This document shows, piece by piece, positions 63,967 to 64,000 of a stretch of DNA of 64,000 nt; the first letter of the stretch is position 1; each line of letters opens with the position of its first letter. The notes beneath the pieces were generated by a model. It was not told the DNA's origin. It made no database searches and worked only from the letters and a program-made list of their open reading frames with translations. Both the position numbers and the translations under genes were made by a program. Source of the DNA: Littorina saxatilis (lineage: Eukaryota; Mollusca; Gastropoda; Littorinimorpha; Littorinidae); assembly GCF_037325665.1 (NCBI RefSeq), contig NC_090261.1, positions 60,782,992-60,846,991 of the forward strand, in the 5' to 3' direction.

Positions 63967-64000
63967 AGGGCCGGACTACCGGGGGGGTTATGGGGGTTGC
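63967..64000. mobile_element. Start of another repeat at the window edge
   Basis: Homology with copy A stops and CAGGGCCGGACTACCGGGGG begins. CAGGG followed by G-rich sequence is typical of hAT-like ends. Only 34 bp are visible. Confidence 0.3.

Overview
The window is animal nuclear DNA, most likely from a marine gastropod or a related mollusc. The reasons are spliced metazoan genes with long introns, tRNA-derived SINEs ending in the 'ggcgttaagcaaacaaac' type tail common in molluscs, many MITEs, and repeats with AGGTCA-rich cores and ACGG/CCGG microsatellites resembling the bivalve 'pearl'/HINE repeats. No bacterial-type features were seen.

Layout. (1) 1-3.2 kb, plus strand: the last two coding exons of TRMT61A, the catalytic subunit of the tRNA m1A58 methyltransferase; its 5' part lies off the left edge. 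A 0.7-kb MITE sits upstream. (2) 3.2-8.07 kb: convergent 3' regions of TRMT61A and TMEM87, with a MITE at 3.66-3.92 kb and a HINE-like element at 6.74-7.58 kb. (3) 8.07-24.77 kb, minus strand: a complete TMEM87-family gene (copy A), 20 coding exons and 610 codons, with one AT-AC U12-type intron. (4) 25.3-30.06 kb: intergenic DNA with repeats and fragments. (5) 30.06-63.52 kb, minus strand: a second TMEM87 gene (copy B), a tandem partial duplicate of copy A. Seventeen exons are open with recognisable splice sites. The last three exons are missing and replaced by a short new tail ending DGIK-stop (predicted 554 aa). Copy B is about twice as long as copy A because of later insertions. (6) 63.97-64.0 kb: start of another repeat.

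The duplication acts as a natural empty-site experiment. Insertions shared by both copies predate it: SINEs at 13.6 and 19.1 kb, a TIR MITE at 16.2 kb, a foldback at 10.1 kb and an 82-bp minisatellite. Insertions found in one copy only are probably younger. In A these are two SINEs, one HINE and a 0.8-kb TIR element. In B they are two HINE families, a Tigger/pogo piece, a Harbinger-like shell filled with about 3 kb of microsatellite, a 4.0-kb TTAA-target element with a Mutator-like transposase remnant, a nested MITE+HINE, a 4.7-kb element with long TIRs and spliced cargo exons, and a piggyBac-like MITE.

The most interesting signals are the intact but structurally altered TMEM87 paralogue, the conserved U12 intron, several HINE-like families that keep the same end architecture with compensating hairpin changes, and a palindromic pair of nuclear-receptor-type DR1 motifs carried by one of those families.
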